Assembly (NCBI GenBank): GCA_903921295.1
Contig: CAIXOZ010000104.1
Coordinates: 1-15,306 of the forward strand
Direction of reading: 5' to 3'
From: an uncultured cyanobacterium
GTDB taxonomy: Bacteria; Cyanobacteriota; Cyanobacteriia; PCC-6307; Cyanobiaceae
Length of the DNA stretch: 15,306 nucleotides
Below are positions 1-6,776 of this stretch, piece after piece (the stretch's first letter is position 1; every line of letters begins with the position of its first letter). The notes beneath the pieces are model-generated. The model was not told the DNA's origin. It did not search any database and saw nothing but the letters and a program-made list of their open reading frames with translations. The translations under genes and the position numbers were made by a program.

Positions 1-195
1 GACAAGCGCACCTATGCCTTCCCGATCGTGTTGCGCTGCGTTTCCTCGGAAGACGGCATGACCGCGGACTGGTCACGCCTGCCCTACGACCTGCTGGAGA
101 CGATCTCCAACCGCATCGTCAATGAGGTGAAAGGGGTGAACCGGGTCGTGCTCGACATCACCAGCAAGCCTCCCGGCACGATCGAGTGGGAGTGA
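1..195 (+). CDS. guaA: GMP synthase (glutamine-hydrolysing), C-terminal end only
   Basis: Partial gene whose 5' part lies before the window; 64 codons plus TGA are visible, in frame from base 1. GuaA makes GMP from XMP, ATP and glutamine in the cytosol, the last step of de novo guanine nucleotide synthesis. The visible piece is the end of the C-terminal dimerisation domain. It reads through YAFPIVLRCVSSEDGMTADW, then SRLPYDLLETISNRIVNEV and GVNRVVLDITSKPPGTIEWE. The ending with 'PPGTIEWE' is the hallmark C-terminus of bacterial GuaA. The ATP-pyrophosphatase and glutaminase domains are not in view, so integrity of the whole gene cannot be judged. The following gene starts very close by on the same strand, which suggests co-transcription. 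Confidence 0.95.
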   Translation, partial: DKRTYAFPIVLRCVSSEDGMTADWSRLPYDLLETISNRIVNEVKGVNRVVLDITSKPPGTIEWE

Positions 196-257
196 GGCGG
201 CTCCGGGCTGGTGGCGACCGCTCCTCTTGGTTACCATCGGCTCCCGACCATCCACCC

Positions 258-884
258 TTGACGGCTGTCAACGCTCAGGATCCCCAGCTGCAGCGGCGCC
301 TCCAGCAGGACAGCATTCAGCTGGCTGGAAAGACGGTCTACCTGAACCCCTTTCTCTACTGGCGTCGTTTCGACGCCAACACCGACCGCTGGCTGCGTCA
401 GCCGGGTCAGCTGCCTGAAGAGCAGATCCAGGCCAACCGGGTCCGTTTCTATCCCGAGGTGGTCTGGGAAGTGCTGGACCCCGAGACCCTCGCGGTCAAG
501 GACGGTGCTGTGGAGATGTTCCTCAAGACGATGGAACTGATCAGCACCTTCAACCCCGAGTTGACCGCCGGCCATCTGCTCGAGGTTGAGCGCAAGATGG
601 CGGTCACCAAGAAGCTGGCTTTCGAGCGCTGGGTGGCCCGTACCCTGCGTCGGCGGCAACTGGAGGAACTGCGCGAGCGGCGCCGTTTCGATCGCGAGCG
701 CCTCTGGCGTGCCTGGTCTGAGTGGTTCGCTCTCGACACCACACGTCAGGCCCTGCTGCCCTTCACGGCTCTGCTGGTGCTCTCGGCGGCGATCGGCTGG
801 TGGCAGGGTTCCCAGCGCTGCATCGGCTCCGGGCAGGCCGTGGCGCCGATGGAGCTGCCGGGCAGCCCGACCGGTCGGCCCTGA
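258..884 (+). CDS. Conserved cyanobacterial protein of unknown function, one C-terminal membrane segment
   Basis: 208 residues if read from TTG at 258. The frame is open further upstream, with GTG starts at 186 and 192; the latter overlaps the guaA stop as GTGA. I prefer 258 because the preceding 24 residues look like unconstrained Arg/Pro-rich sequence and the family-like part begins just after it, but there is no Shine-Dalgarno motif to decide. The soluble part contains an aromatic stretch (QLAGKTVYLNPFLYWRRFDA) and VRFYPEVVWEVLDPETLAVK. A very basic, probably helical segment follows at about residues 125-160, then one hydrophobic segment at about 165-184 (LLPFTALLVLSAAIGWW) and a short tail. 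This suggests a tail-anchored membrane protein with a cytosolic domain. I recall similar proteins beside guaA in picocyanobacteria but know no function. Confidence 0.8.
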   Translation: MTAVNAQDPQLQRRLQQDSIQLAGKTVYLNPFLYWRRFDANTDRWLRQPGQLPEEQIQANRVRFYPEVVWEVLDPETLAVKDGAVEMFLKTMELISTFNPELTAGHLLEVERKMAVTKKLAFERWVARTLRRRQLEELRERRRFDRERLWRAWSEWFALDTTRQALLPFTALLVLSAAIGWWQGSQRCIGSGQAVAPMELPGSPTGRP

Positions 885-922
885 AGCACGGCACAGTAGT
901 GATTGCACGCGCCGGATTCCCC

Positions 923-1291
923 ATGGCCGCTGATCCCCTCGACAACCTGCGGCTGTCCCTGATGCAGGACGTCCTGCCGGTGGGCATGGCGATTGTTGAG
1001 CGGGCGCGCCGTGGCGGTGTCGGGGATCTGGTGGCTGTCCTCACCGAAACCGACGATCCCCTCAATCAACTGCGTCAGGAGGGCGATCAGGCGGCCCGCA
1101 GCGTTCGCCATACGCTCGATCGCGTGCAGCCCGGTCTCGGCAATCCGGTGATGCCGGTTGATGTCCGACCCGCACCGGAGCCGCCGTCTGCCCGTCTGGA
1201 TCCCCACGCGGAGATCGATGCGCTGCAGCAGACCTTGCAGCGCATTCACGGACGCCTGCTGCTGCTCGATCAACGCCTGACGGAGCACTGA
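923..1291 (+). CDS. Conserved hypothetical protein
   Basis: 122 residues from ATG at 923; a GTG at 899 in the same frame would add eight residues. It is soluble, with no signal peptide or membrane segment. The N-terminus (MAADPLDNLRLSLMQDVLPV, then GMAIVERARRGG) looks like an amphipathic helix. The middle contains DPLNQLRQEGDQAARSVRHT and the motif QPGLGNPVMPV. The end (EIDALQQTLQRIHGRLLLLD) has leucine heptad spacing typical of a coiled coil. Its stop is only 2 nt from the mrdA start, so the two are very likely translated from one transcript. The position next to PBP2 hints at a link with the cell envelope, but that is inference. I do not recognise a named family. Confidence 0.75.
   Translation: MAADPLDNLRLSLMQDVLPVGMAIVERARRGGVGDLVAVLTETDDPLNQLRQEGDQAARSVRHTLDRVQPGLGNPVMPVDVRPAPEPPSARLDPHAEIDALQQTLQRIHGRLLLLDQRLTEH
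1282..1285 (+). promoter_or_regulatory. Shine-Dalgarno motif GGAG for mrdA
   Basis: GGAG lies 8 nt before the GTG at 1294 and inside the last codons of the preceding gene. It supports the GTG as the mrdA start over the later in-frame ATG at 1336, which has no such motif. Confidence 0.5.
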
Positions 1292-1293
1292 GG

Positions 1294-3063
1294 GTGGCTC
1301 CCCATGCCGCCCGGCGCGGTCAGCGGTTTGCTGGCATGCATCAGCAGCCCACCCAGCTTCTCACCTTCGTGCTGCTGATCAGCGCTGCGATCGTGGCTCG
1401 GCTGGCCTGGCTGCAGATCATCCATGGCAGCGAGAACAGGTCCCGGGCTGATGAGAACCGTATCCGCCTCGTGCCCCGAAATCCTGTGCGCGGCCGGATC
1501 CTTGATCGTCATGGGGAGGTTCTGGCCACCAATCGCCTCACCTACCGGCTGTACATCCAGCCTGGAGAGGTCAGTGATCGGCAGTGGCCCGGCCTGCGGG
1601 ATCGCCTGGCCTCCCTGCTCTGGCTTTCGCCGGAGTCGCTGGATCAGAAGCGCCGTTCCCGGGAGGCGGAAGCCGGCTACCGGATCGCCCTTGCCGGTCC
1701 GCTCAGTGCGACCCAGGTGCTGCGGTTCCGCGAGCAGGCCCGCCATTTCCAGGGGGTGACCCTCGATCTTGATGTGCTCCGCGCGTACCCGCACGACGCA
1801 CTGGCCGCCCACGTTCTCGGCTACACCAGCGCGCTCACGGAGGAGGAGTACCACCAGCTCGAAGCCAGCGGCTATCGCATCCGTGATCGCATCGGCCGCA
1901 GTGGCGTCGAACGGGTCTTTGAGTCCACCTTGCGGGGTGAATGGGGTGGTCAGCAGCTTGAGGTGAATGCTGCCGGCGAGGTGCAGCGGGTGCTCGGTGA
2001 GAAGGCCGCGCGTTCGGGCCAGGATCTGAGACTGACCATCGATCTACCCCTGCAGCTGGCTGCTGAGCGCGCCCTCGATGGTGTGCGCAAGGGAGCGATC
2101 GTGGCGATGGATCCCCAGACGGGAGCGATCCGGGCCCTGGCCAGTCGTCCCACGTTTAATCCGAATGTGTTCTCAGATGGTCCCACAAGCCAGCAATGGC
2201 TCGATCTGAGCCGGCCTGAAGCGCCGATGCTGAACCGGGCCTTCCAGGGTTTTCCCCCCGCCAGCACCTTCAAGGTGATCACCACCATCGCTGGCCTCGA
2301 ATCCGGGCGGATGGGGGAGTTCGACACGCTGCCGACGGTCCATTCCTTCTGTTACGCCGGGCTCTGCTATGGCGATCACGCCGGCACCCGGGGAGCGATC
2401 GGTTTCACGCGCGCCATGGCGGTCAGCAGTAACAGCTTTTTCTACCAGCTGGGGCTGAAGGTGGGCCCCGATGAGTTGTTCAAGGCGGCGCGGCGCCTCG
2501 GCTATGGCTCTCTGACCGGCATTGAGCTCAAGCAGGAGGAAACCAGTGGCCTGCTTGGCGATCAGGCCTGGAAGCGCTCTGTGCTGGATGAGCCCTGGAC
2601 CCCGGTGGACACGATCACCTCCGCCATTGGTCAGGGGGCGTTGCAGGTGACGCCGTTGCAGATGGCGCGCCTGTATGCCGCGGTTGCCAACGGTGGCTGG
2701 CTGGTGACGCCCCATCTGGTCGAACGTGCGACCCCGCGCACCTGGATCGGTCTCAAACCGGTCACGCTGCGGGTGCTGCGGCTGGGCCTGCGCCAGGTGG
2801 TGACCCAGGGCACCGGCACGGTGCTCAACGATCCGACCCTGCCCGCAGTGGCAGGGAAGACGGGCACCGGTGAGGATCCGCCACGTCCGGACCACGCCTG
2901 GTTCGGGGGCTATGCGCCGGCGGGTCGTCCCACTCTGGTGATCGTTGCCTTTGGGGAGAACAGTGGTGGCTATGGCGGCACTGTTGCAGCCCCGATGGTC
3001 AAGGCACTGATGACCACCTGGTTCAAGGGGGCTGCCGTCGCGCCATCACGCTCCAGGCCCTGA
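1294..3063 (+). CDS. mrdA: Penicillin-binding protein 2, peptidoglycan transpeptidase
   Basis: 589 residues from GTG at 1294; a later ATG at 1336 is possible. PBP2 is the class B transpeptidase of the elongation machinery and cross-links new lateral-wall peptidoglycan together with RodA. One N-terminal membrane segment (about residues 21-42) anchors it, with the rest in the periplasm. The non-catalytic dimerisation domain begins at about residue 45 with RLVPRNPVRGRILDRHGEVL, as in PBP2/PBP3. The transpeptidase motifs are all intact: S-T-F-K with nucleophile Ser324, S-S-N at 378-380, and K-T-G at 522-524. Length fits the family (about 580-630). It is the last gene of the plus-strand run and converges on sqdX with 29 nt between the stops. 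PBP3/FtsI is less likely because the N-terminal pattern and the lack of a PASTA domain fit PBP2. Confidence 0.93.
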   Translation: MAPHAARRGQRFAGMHQQPTQLLTFVLLISAAIVARLAWLQIIHGSENRSRADENRIRLVPRNPVRGRILDRHGEVLATNRLTYRLYIQPGEVSDRQWPGLRDRLASLLWLSPESLDQKRRSREAEAGYRIALAGPLSATQVLRFREQARHFQGVTLDLDVLRAYPHDALAAHVLGYTSALTEEEYHQLEASGYRIRDRIGRSGVERVFESTLRGEWGGQQLEVNAAGEVQRVLGEKAARSGQDLRLTIDLPLQLAAERALDGVRKGAIVAMDPQTGAIRALASRPTFNPNVFSDGPTSQQWLDLSRPEAPMLNRAFQGFPPASTFKVITTIAGLESGRMGEFDTLPTVHSFCYAGLCYGDHAGTRGAIGFTRAMAVSSNSFFYQLGLKVGPDELFKAARRLGYGSLTGIELKQEETSGLLGDQAWKRSVLDEPWTPVDTITSAIGQGALQVTPLQMARLYAAVANGGWLVTPHLVERATPRTWIGLKPVTLRVLRLGLRQVVTQGTGTVLNDPTLPAVAGKTGTGEDPPRPDHAWFGGYAPAGRPTLVIVAFGENSGGYGGTVAAPMVKALMTTWFKGAAVAPSRSRP

Positions 3064-3092
3064 GGACGTCACGCCTGCGTTGATCCAGTGAT

Positions 3093-4229
3093 TCAGGCCG
3101 CCAGGGTGAGGCGGTCGCCGGCGAGAAGATCGCGGTAATAGCGACGTAGCTGGGCCGTCGCTCCTGCCCAGCCCCAGGCCTCGGCCTCCTGGCGGGCCGC
3201 CTGACGCAGGGCCTCCCGTTCCTCCGGGTTGCCGAGCAGGCGCCGCACCGCCGCCTCGAGGCTGCCGGGCTGGTCAGGCTCGTAGAGGCAGCCGTTGAGA
3301 CCATCGGTGACGATGTCGGGGATGCCACCGCGGTTGGCCCCGACCACCGGACAGCCGGCGGCCATTGCCTCCAGCAGCACCAGGCCAAGGGTTTCGGTGC
3401 TGGAGGGGAACAGGAAGGCGTCGGCACTGGCATAGGCCCCGGCCAGTTCTTCTCCGGCGAGATAGCCCACGAAGGTGGTGGCGGTTCCTTCGAACACCTT
3501 CTCCAGTTGCTGGCGATGGGGGCCGTCACCCACCAGGGCCAGTCTGGCGCCCTCCAGTTGATCCAGCACGGGTCGGATCCGCTCGATCTGTTTTTCTGCA
3601 GACAGGCGGCCGATGTAGAGCAGCAGCCGACCGGAGTCGCTGTGACCGCCCAACAGTCTGCGGCGCAGGGCATCCGAGCGCAGTGAAGGACGGAACAGGT
3701 CGGTGTCGACCCCCCGTTGCCAGAGAGCCGTGTGCTGAATGCCTTTGTCGCTCAGTTCCTGCACCATGGCCGTCGAGGTGCAGAGGTTGAGTCGCGCCTG
3801 GTTGTGGGCGGCCTTGAGCAGTTCCCAGAGCAGGGGTTCGAGCATCCCCATGCCGTAGTGCTCAAGATATTTGGGCAGATGGGTGTGGTAACTGGCGACC
3901 AGAGGAATCTGCTTGGTCCTGGCCAGCCAGATCCCGCCCAGGCCGAGCACCGCCGGATTGACCACGTGCACGAGGTCCGGTTGGAACTGGTCCAGGGCTT
4001 CCGACACCGCCGGTCTGGGCAGGGCCAGTTTCAGTTCGGGGTAAAGGGGCAACGGCATCGCCGGCACCCCCAGGACCCGGGCCCCCATGTATTGCTCGGG
4101 GGCCCCCTCCGGACACACGATCAGCACCTCATCGCCGGCGGCGACGAGGTGCTCCACGGTCTTGGTGAGACGGGTGACGATGCCGTCAACCTTCGGAAGG
4201 AAGGTTTCGGTGAAGAAGGCGATCTTCAA
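3093..4229 (-). CDS. sqdX: Sulfoquinovosyltransferase SqdX (glycosyltransferase family 4)
   Basis: 378 residues from a TTG at 4229, which gives the family start KIAFFTETFLPKVDGIVTR; no ATG is available nearby. SqdX transfers sulfoquinovose from UDP-sulfoquinovose to diacylglycerol, the final step of sulfolipid (SQDG) synthesis at the thylakoid or plasma membrane. The GT-B fold shows an N-terminal acceptor half and a C-terminal nucleotide-sugar half. GRLSAEKQ lies at 207-214, GDGP at 234-237, and the GT4 EX7E motif falls on Glu279 and Glu287 (STETLGLVLLEAMAAG). The length of about 380 matches cyanobacterial SqdX. It follows sqdB on the same strand with a 27-nt gap, so it is a probable operon partner that uses the SqdB product. 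A generic GT4 assignment would be the fallback, but the sqdB neighbour makes SqdX very likely. No Shine-Dalgarno motif is visible. Confidence 0.92.
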   Translation of the reverse strand: MKIAFFTETFLPKVDGIVTRLTKTVEHLVAAGDEVLIVCPEGAPEQYMGARVLGVPAMPLPLYPELKLALPRPAVSEALDQFQPDLVHVVNPAVLGLGGIWLARTKQIPLVASYHTHLPKYLEHYGMGMLEPLLWELLKAAHNQARLNLCTSTAMVQELSDKGIQHTALWQRGVDTDLFRPSLRSDALRRRLLGGHSDSGRLLLYIGRLSAEKQIERIRPVLDQLEGARLALVGDGPHRQQLEKVFEGTATTFVGYLAGEELAGAYASADAFLFPSSTETLGLVLLEAMAAGCPVVGANRGGIPDIVTDGLNGCLYEPDQPGSLEAAVRRLLGNPEEREALRQAARQEAEAWGWAGATAQLRRYYRDLLAGDRLTLAA

Positions 4230-4256
4230 CGGGACTACCGGCGCGGGGTGATCGGA

Positions 4257-5450
4257 TCAGGGCGCCTGGATCGCGGCAGCCTGGGTTTTGGTCCAGGCGG
4301 AGACACAGGGGATGCGGGAGCGATCGCATCGATCGGCCCAGCGACGTGCCACATCCACGACCTCACTGAGCAGGCCGTCATCGAGGGTGGTGGGTTTGAG
4401 GCCCAGTTCAATGAAGCAACGGTTATCGACGATCAGGTCGTTTTCCACAGCTTCCTTGCGGGGGTTGGGCAGGTAATTGACGGCCGCACCGGTCAGGTCG
4501 GCCACCTTCTGGGCCAATGCCCCCACCTGATGACTTTCGGTCATCTGGTTGAAGATCTTGACCTTATCGGTACTGCTCGGAGGATTCTCCAGGGCCAGTT
4601 GCACACAGCGAACGGAATCGCGGATGTGGATGAACGCCCGGGTCTGACCGCCGGTGCCGTGGACCGAGAGGGGGTAGCCGATCGCGGCCTGCATCAGGAA
4701 GCGATTGAGCACGGTGCCGTAGTCACCGTCGTAGTCGAAGCGGTTGGTGAGCCTTGGATCGCGACTCGTCTGTTCGATGTTCGTTCCCCAGACGATTCCC
4801 TGGTGGAGATCGGTGATCCGGATGCCGTCGTTCTTGTTGTAGTAGTGGAAGAGCAGCTGATCGAGCGTCTTGGTCATGTGATAGACGCTACCGGGATCCG
4901 AGGGGTGCAGGATCTTCTCGGTGAAGCGGGTGCCATCGGGCTGGGGCACTTCAACCGTCAGGTAACCCTCGGGAATGGTGGCGCCGCGATGGGAGCCATA
5001 GCCATAGACCCCCATCGTGCCCAGGTGCACGATGTGCACATCGAGGCCGCTCTCGACGATGGCGGCCAGGAGGTTGTGGGTGCCGTTGACGTTGTTGTCG
5101 ACGGTGTAGCGCTTGGTGGCGCTCGACTTCATCGAGTAGGGAGCGGCCCGCTGCTCGGCGAAGTGAACAACCGCATCCGGGCGTTCGCTGCGGATCAGGT
5201 CCAGCAACAGGTCGTAGTCCCTGGCGATGTCGAGCCCGCTGAACCGGATCTCCCGCCCTCCGGTCTCGGTCCAGGCCCGCAGTCGCTCCTGGATCGTGGC
5301 GATCGGGGTGAGGGATTCGACCCCGAGGTCGATGTCGATCTTGCGCCGGCTGAGATTGTCGACGATCAGCACGTCGTGGCCGGCATCCGCCAGGTTCACC
5401 GCACACGGCCAACCACAGAAGCCGTCGCCGCCGAGAACGAAAACCTTCAC
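4257..5450 (-). CDS. sqdB: UDP-sulfoquinovose synthase
   Basis: 397 residues from GTG at 5450. The open frame extends 13 codons further to an ATG at 5489, but GTG is preferred for two reasons. It gives the usual N-terminus (KVFVLGGDGFCGWPCAVNLA), and AGGAG lies 6 nt upstream. SqdB is an extended short-chain dehydrogenase/reductase that converts UDP-glucose and sulfite into UDP-sulfoquinovose with bound NAD, feeding SqdX. Visible features are the glycine-rich nucleotide motif GGDGFCG at 7-13, the HLGTMGVYGYG segment with catalytic Thr145, and the Y-H-M-T-K pair Tyr190/Lys194. There is also a substrate-side stretch (EQRAAPYSMKSSATKRYTVD) and RAFIHIRDSVRC near the C-terminus. Length fits the family (about 380-405). 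It lies between the psb34-like gene (86-nt gap) and sqdX. Confidence 0.96.
   Translation of the reverse strand: MKVFVLGGDGFCGWPCAVNLADAGHDVLIVDNLSRRKIDIDLGVESLTPIATIQERLRAWTETGGREIRFSGLDIARDYDLLLDLIRSERPDAVVHFAEQRAAPYSMKSSATKRYTVDNNVNGTHNLLAAIVESGLDVHIVHLGTMGVYGYGSHRGATIPEGYLTVEVPQPDGTRFTEKILHPSDPGSVYHMTKTLDQLLFHYYNKNDGIRITDLHQGIVWGTNIEQTSRDPRLTNRFDYDGDYGTVLNRFLMQAAIGYPLSVHGTGGQTRAFIHIRDSVRCVQLALENPPSSTDKVKIFNQMTESHQVGALAQKVADLTGAAVNYLPNPRKEAVENDLIVDNRCFIELGLKPTTLDDGLLSEVVDVARRWADRCDRSRIPCVSAWTKTQAAAIQAP
4320..4327. repeat. HIP1 palindrome GCGATCGC
   Basis: Highly iterated palindrome of many cyanobacterial genomes, here within the 3' part of sqdB. Confidence 0.6.
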
Positions 5451-5456
5451 CCGTGA

Positions 5457-5461
5457 CTCCT
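5457..5461 (-). promoter_or_regulatory. Shine-Dalgarno motif AGGAG deciding the sqdB start
   Basis: On the minus strand AGGAG is followed by 6 nt and then the GTG at 5450. It is the clearest ribosome-binding site in the window, where most genes have none, and it argues against the upstream ATG at 5489. Confidence 0.7.
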
Positions 5462-5468
5462 GCTGTTC

Positions 5469-5480
5469 GAGCACATGCTC
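5469..5480 (-). promoter_or_regulatory. Short dyad upstream of sqdB, possible operator
   Basis: GAGCA, two bases, then TGCTC form a 5-bp-arm dyad 18 nt upstream of the sqdB GTG. The loop is too small for a good RNA hairpin, so if it is functional it is more likely a protein-binding site. Dyads of this size also occur by chance. Confidence 0.2.
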
Positions 5481-5536
5481 CGAAGGCAAGCTACTACAGG
5501 CGTTCGGCGCCGCTGCTGCGGATGTGGTCCCGGCCC

Positions 5537-5704
5537 TCAGCTGATGCCCGCGGCAACGGCCACCATCAGCAGCACAAGCGCTGCGCCACCGATCACCAGC
5601 AGCTGGGTGGAACGACTGGTCGGGCCGCCGGCGTCCATCACTTCCATGCGCGGCTCCTTGGCGAAGGCGTTCAGGCGTCCGCCGTCTTCTTCGGTGACCT
5701 GCAT
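5537..5704 (-). CDS. psb34: Psb34-like (ssl1498-family) small photosystem II assembly protein
   Basis: A 55-residue protein from ATG at 5704 to TGA at 5537. The N-terminus QVTEEDGGRLNAFAKEPRME matches the soluble arm shared by the cyanobacterial ssl1498 family and related to high-light-inducible proteins. The C-terminus is one membrane segment, about residues 34-54 (LLVIGGAALVLLMVAVAAGI). From the literature, Psb34 binds CP47-containing photosystem II assembly intermediates and competes with Hlips for the CP47 site; it works in the thylakoid membrane. It lacks the chlorophyll-binding membrane helix motif of true Hlips, so it is not hliA. It lies between thiG (69-nt gap) and sqdB (86-nt gap) on the same strand. 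No Shine-Dalgarno motif precedes it. Family assignment rests on the conserved arm and size; the exact role here is inferred. Confidence 0.8.
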   Translation of the reverse strand: MQVTEEDGGRLNAFAKEPRMEVMDAGGPTSRSTQLLVIGGAALVLLMVAVAAGIS

Positions 5705-5717
5705 GACGAGGCTGCGT

Positions 5718-5731
5718 AGGTCAGGCGACCT
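5718..5731 (-). promoter_or_regulatory. Small inverted repeat in the psb34 leader
   Basis: AGGTC, four bases, GACCT: a perfect 5-bp stem with a 4-nt loop, 13 nt before the psb34 ATG. It could be a leader hairpin affecting translation, or an operator half-site pair. It could also be chance. Confidence 0.25.
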
Positions 5732-5773
5732 TACGGGTGTTGAAAGGGTCTGGCCGCGTCCTGATCAAGAACG

Positions 5774-6691
5774 TCATGGCCTGTCAGATCCGATCCGGCC
5801 CTGGGTGGGCGAACTGGGTGAGGCGAGTGCACGCACGGGCAGGCGGCCGGCGAGGAAGGCCTGGCGTCCGGCATCGGCGGCCAGAGCCATCGCCCTGGCC
5901 ATGGCGGCCGGCTGGCCCGCCAGGGCGATCGCACTGTTGATCAGCAGGGCATCAGCCCCCATTTCCATCGCCTGGGCCGCCTCACTGGGAACGCCGATGC
6001 CGGCATCCACCACCACCGGGACCCGGGCGTTCTCGATGATGATCGCGATGTTGGCCGCGTTGCGGATTCCCTGCCCGGAGCCGATCGGCGAGCCGAGGGG
6101 CATCACGGTGGCGCAGCCCGCTTCTTCCAGGCGCTTCGCCAGCAGGGGGTCGGCGTTGATGTAGGGCAGCACCGTGAATCCCTCCCTGACCAGGATCTCC
6201 GCAGCCTCCAGCGTGCCGATCGGATCCGGCAGCAGGTGGCGACTGTCCGGGATCACCTCCAGCTTCACGAAGGTGTTGTCCTCCTGGCCGGCCAGCCGGG
6301 CCAGCTCCCGTCCCAGGCGTGCCACACGCACCGCTTCCTCGGCGGTGCTGCAGCCCGCTGTGTTCGGCAGCATCCAGATTCTCTGCCAGTCGATGGCCTC
6401 CAGGAGCCCCTGGTGACCGTCGGCGCCGCTCTGGACCCGCCGCACCGCCACGGTGACGATGTCGCAGTGGCTGCTCTCCAGGCTGGCCTGCATGGCGGCC
6501 AGGGAGGGATATTTCCCGGTGCCGGTCATCAGGCGGCTGCGGAAGGAGCGTCCACCGATCACCAGCGGCGGATCCTGGATCACGGCCAGGGAATCGGTGG
6601 GCGGGCCCTCGTTCACTGCCGCCGGCTGGTTGGTCTGGAGATCGTTCACCACGCTCGAGATTGCGATGCGGACTCTCCCGGTGCTGCACAT
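5774..6691 (-). CDS. thiG: Thiazole synthase ThiG (thiamin biosynthesis)
   Basis: 305 residues from ATG at 6691, with AGGA about 7 nt upstream. GTG codons at residues 14, 15, 26 and 37 are alternatives; since ThiG proteins are usually about 255-270 residues, the first 35-40 residues may not be translated. ThiG builds the thiazole phosphate of thiamin from deoxyxylulose phosphate, dehydroglycine and the ThiS thiocarboxylate, as a cytosolic TIM barrel. Hallmarks are DPPLVIGGRSFRSRLMTGTG, LPNTAGCSTAEEAVRVARL, FVKLEVIPD with the imine-forming Lys143, MPLGSPIGSG, and the phosphate-binding end VVVDAGIGVPSEAAQAM then DALLINSAIA. No other thi gene and no TPP riboswitch is visible here. It is transcribed towards psb34 and away from the gene at 6777, so its promoter should lie in the 85-nt divergent gap. 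Confidence 0.95.
   Translation of the reverse strand: MCSTGRVRIAISSVVNDLQTNQPAAVNEGPPTDSLAVIQDPPLVIGGRSFRSRLMTGTGKYPSLAAMQASLESSHCDIVTVAVRRVQSGADGHQGLLEAIDWQRIWMLPNTAGCSTAEEAVRVARLGRELARLAGQEDNTFVKLEVIPDSRHLLPDPIGTLEAAEILVREGFTVLPYINADPLLAKRLEEAGCATVMPLGSPIGSGQGIRNAANIAIIIENARVPVVVDAGIGVPSEAAQAMEMGADALLINSAIALAGQPAAMARAMALAADAGRQAFLAGRLPVRALASPSSPTQGRIGSDRP
5925..5932. repeat. HIP1 palindrome GCGATCGC
   Basis: Exact copy of the octamer near the 3' end of thiG. Confidence 0.6.
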
Positions 6692-6776
6692 CCGGGATCC
6701 TGCTGCGAACGTACAGCCGGGATGAACGCTGAGGTCCCATCCTGACTACTCTGGGGCCGATCTTCTGGCCTCCGCC
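6692..6776. promoter_or_regulatory. Divergent intergenic region, thiG and the 6777 gene
   Basis: These 85 nt separate two genes that read away from each other, so both promoters must lie here or inside the gene starts. I could not assign convincing -35 and -10 boxes in either direction, and there is no recognisable TPP-riboswitch core. Confidence 0.45.

Noticed and set aside
186..257. Upstream GTG starts for the gene after guaA
   Set aside because: Possible by GTGA overlap with the guaA stop, but the extra residues look unconstrained; kept only as an alternative start.
3064..3092. Intrinsic terminator between mrdA and sqdX
   Set aside because: Only an imperfect stem with a bulge can be drawn, and there is no T-tract.
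3717..5456. 579-codon plus-strand open frame opposite sqdX and sqdB
   Set aside because: Both genes on the minus strand have full family signatures. The antisense product is Gly/Val/His-rich without a fold signature, as expected in GC-rich DNA.
6692..6776. TPP riboswitch upstream of thiG
   Set aside because: The gap is too short and the conserved riboswitch core motifs are not seen.
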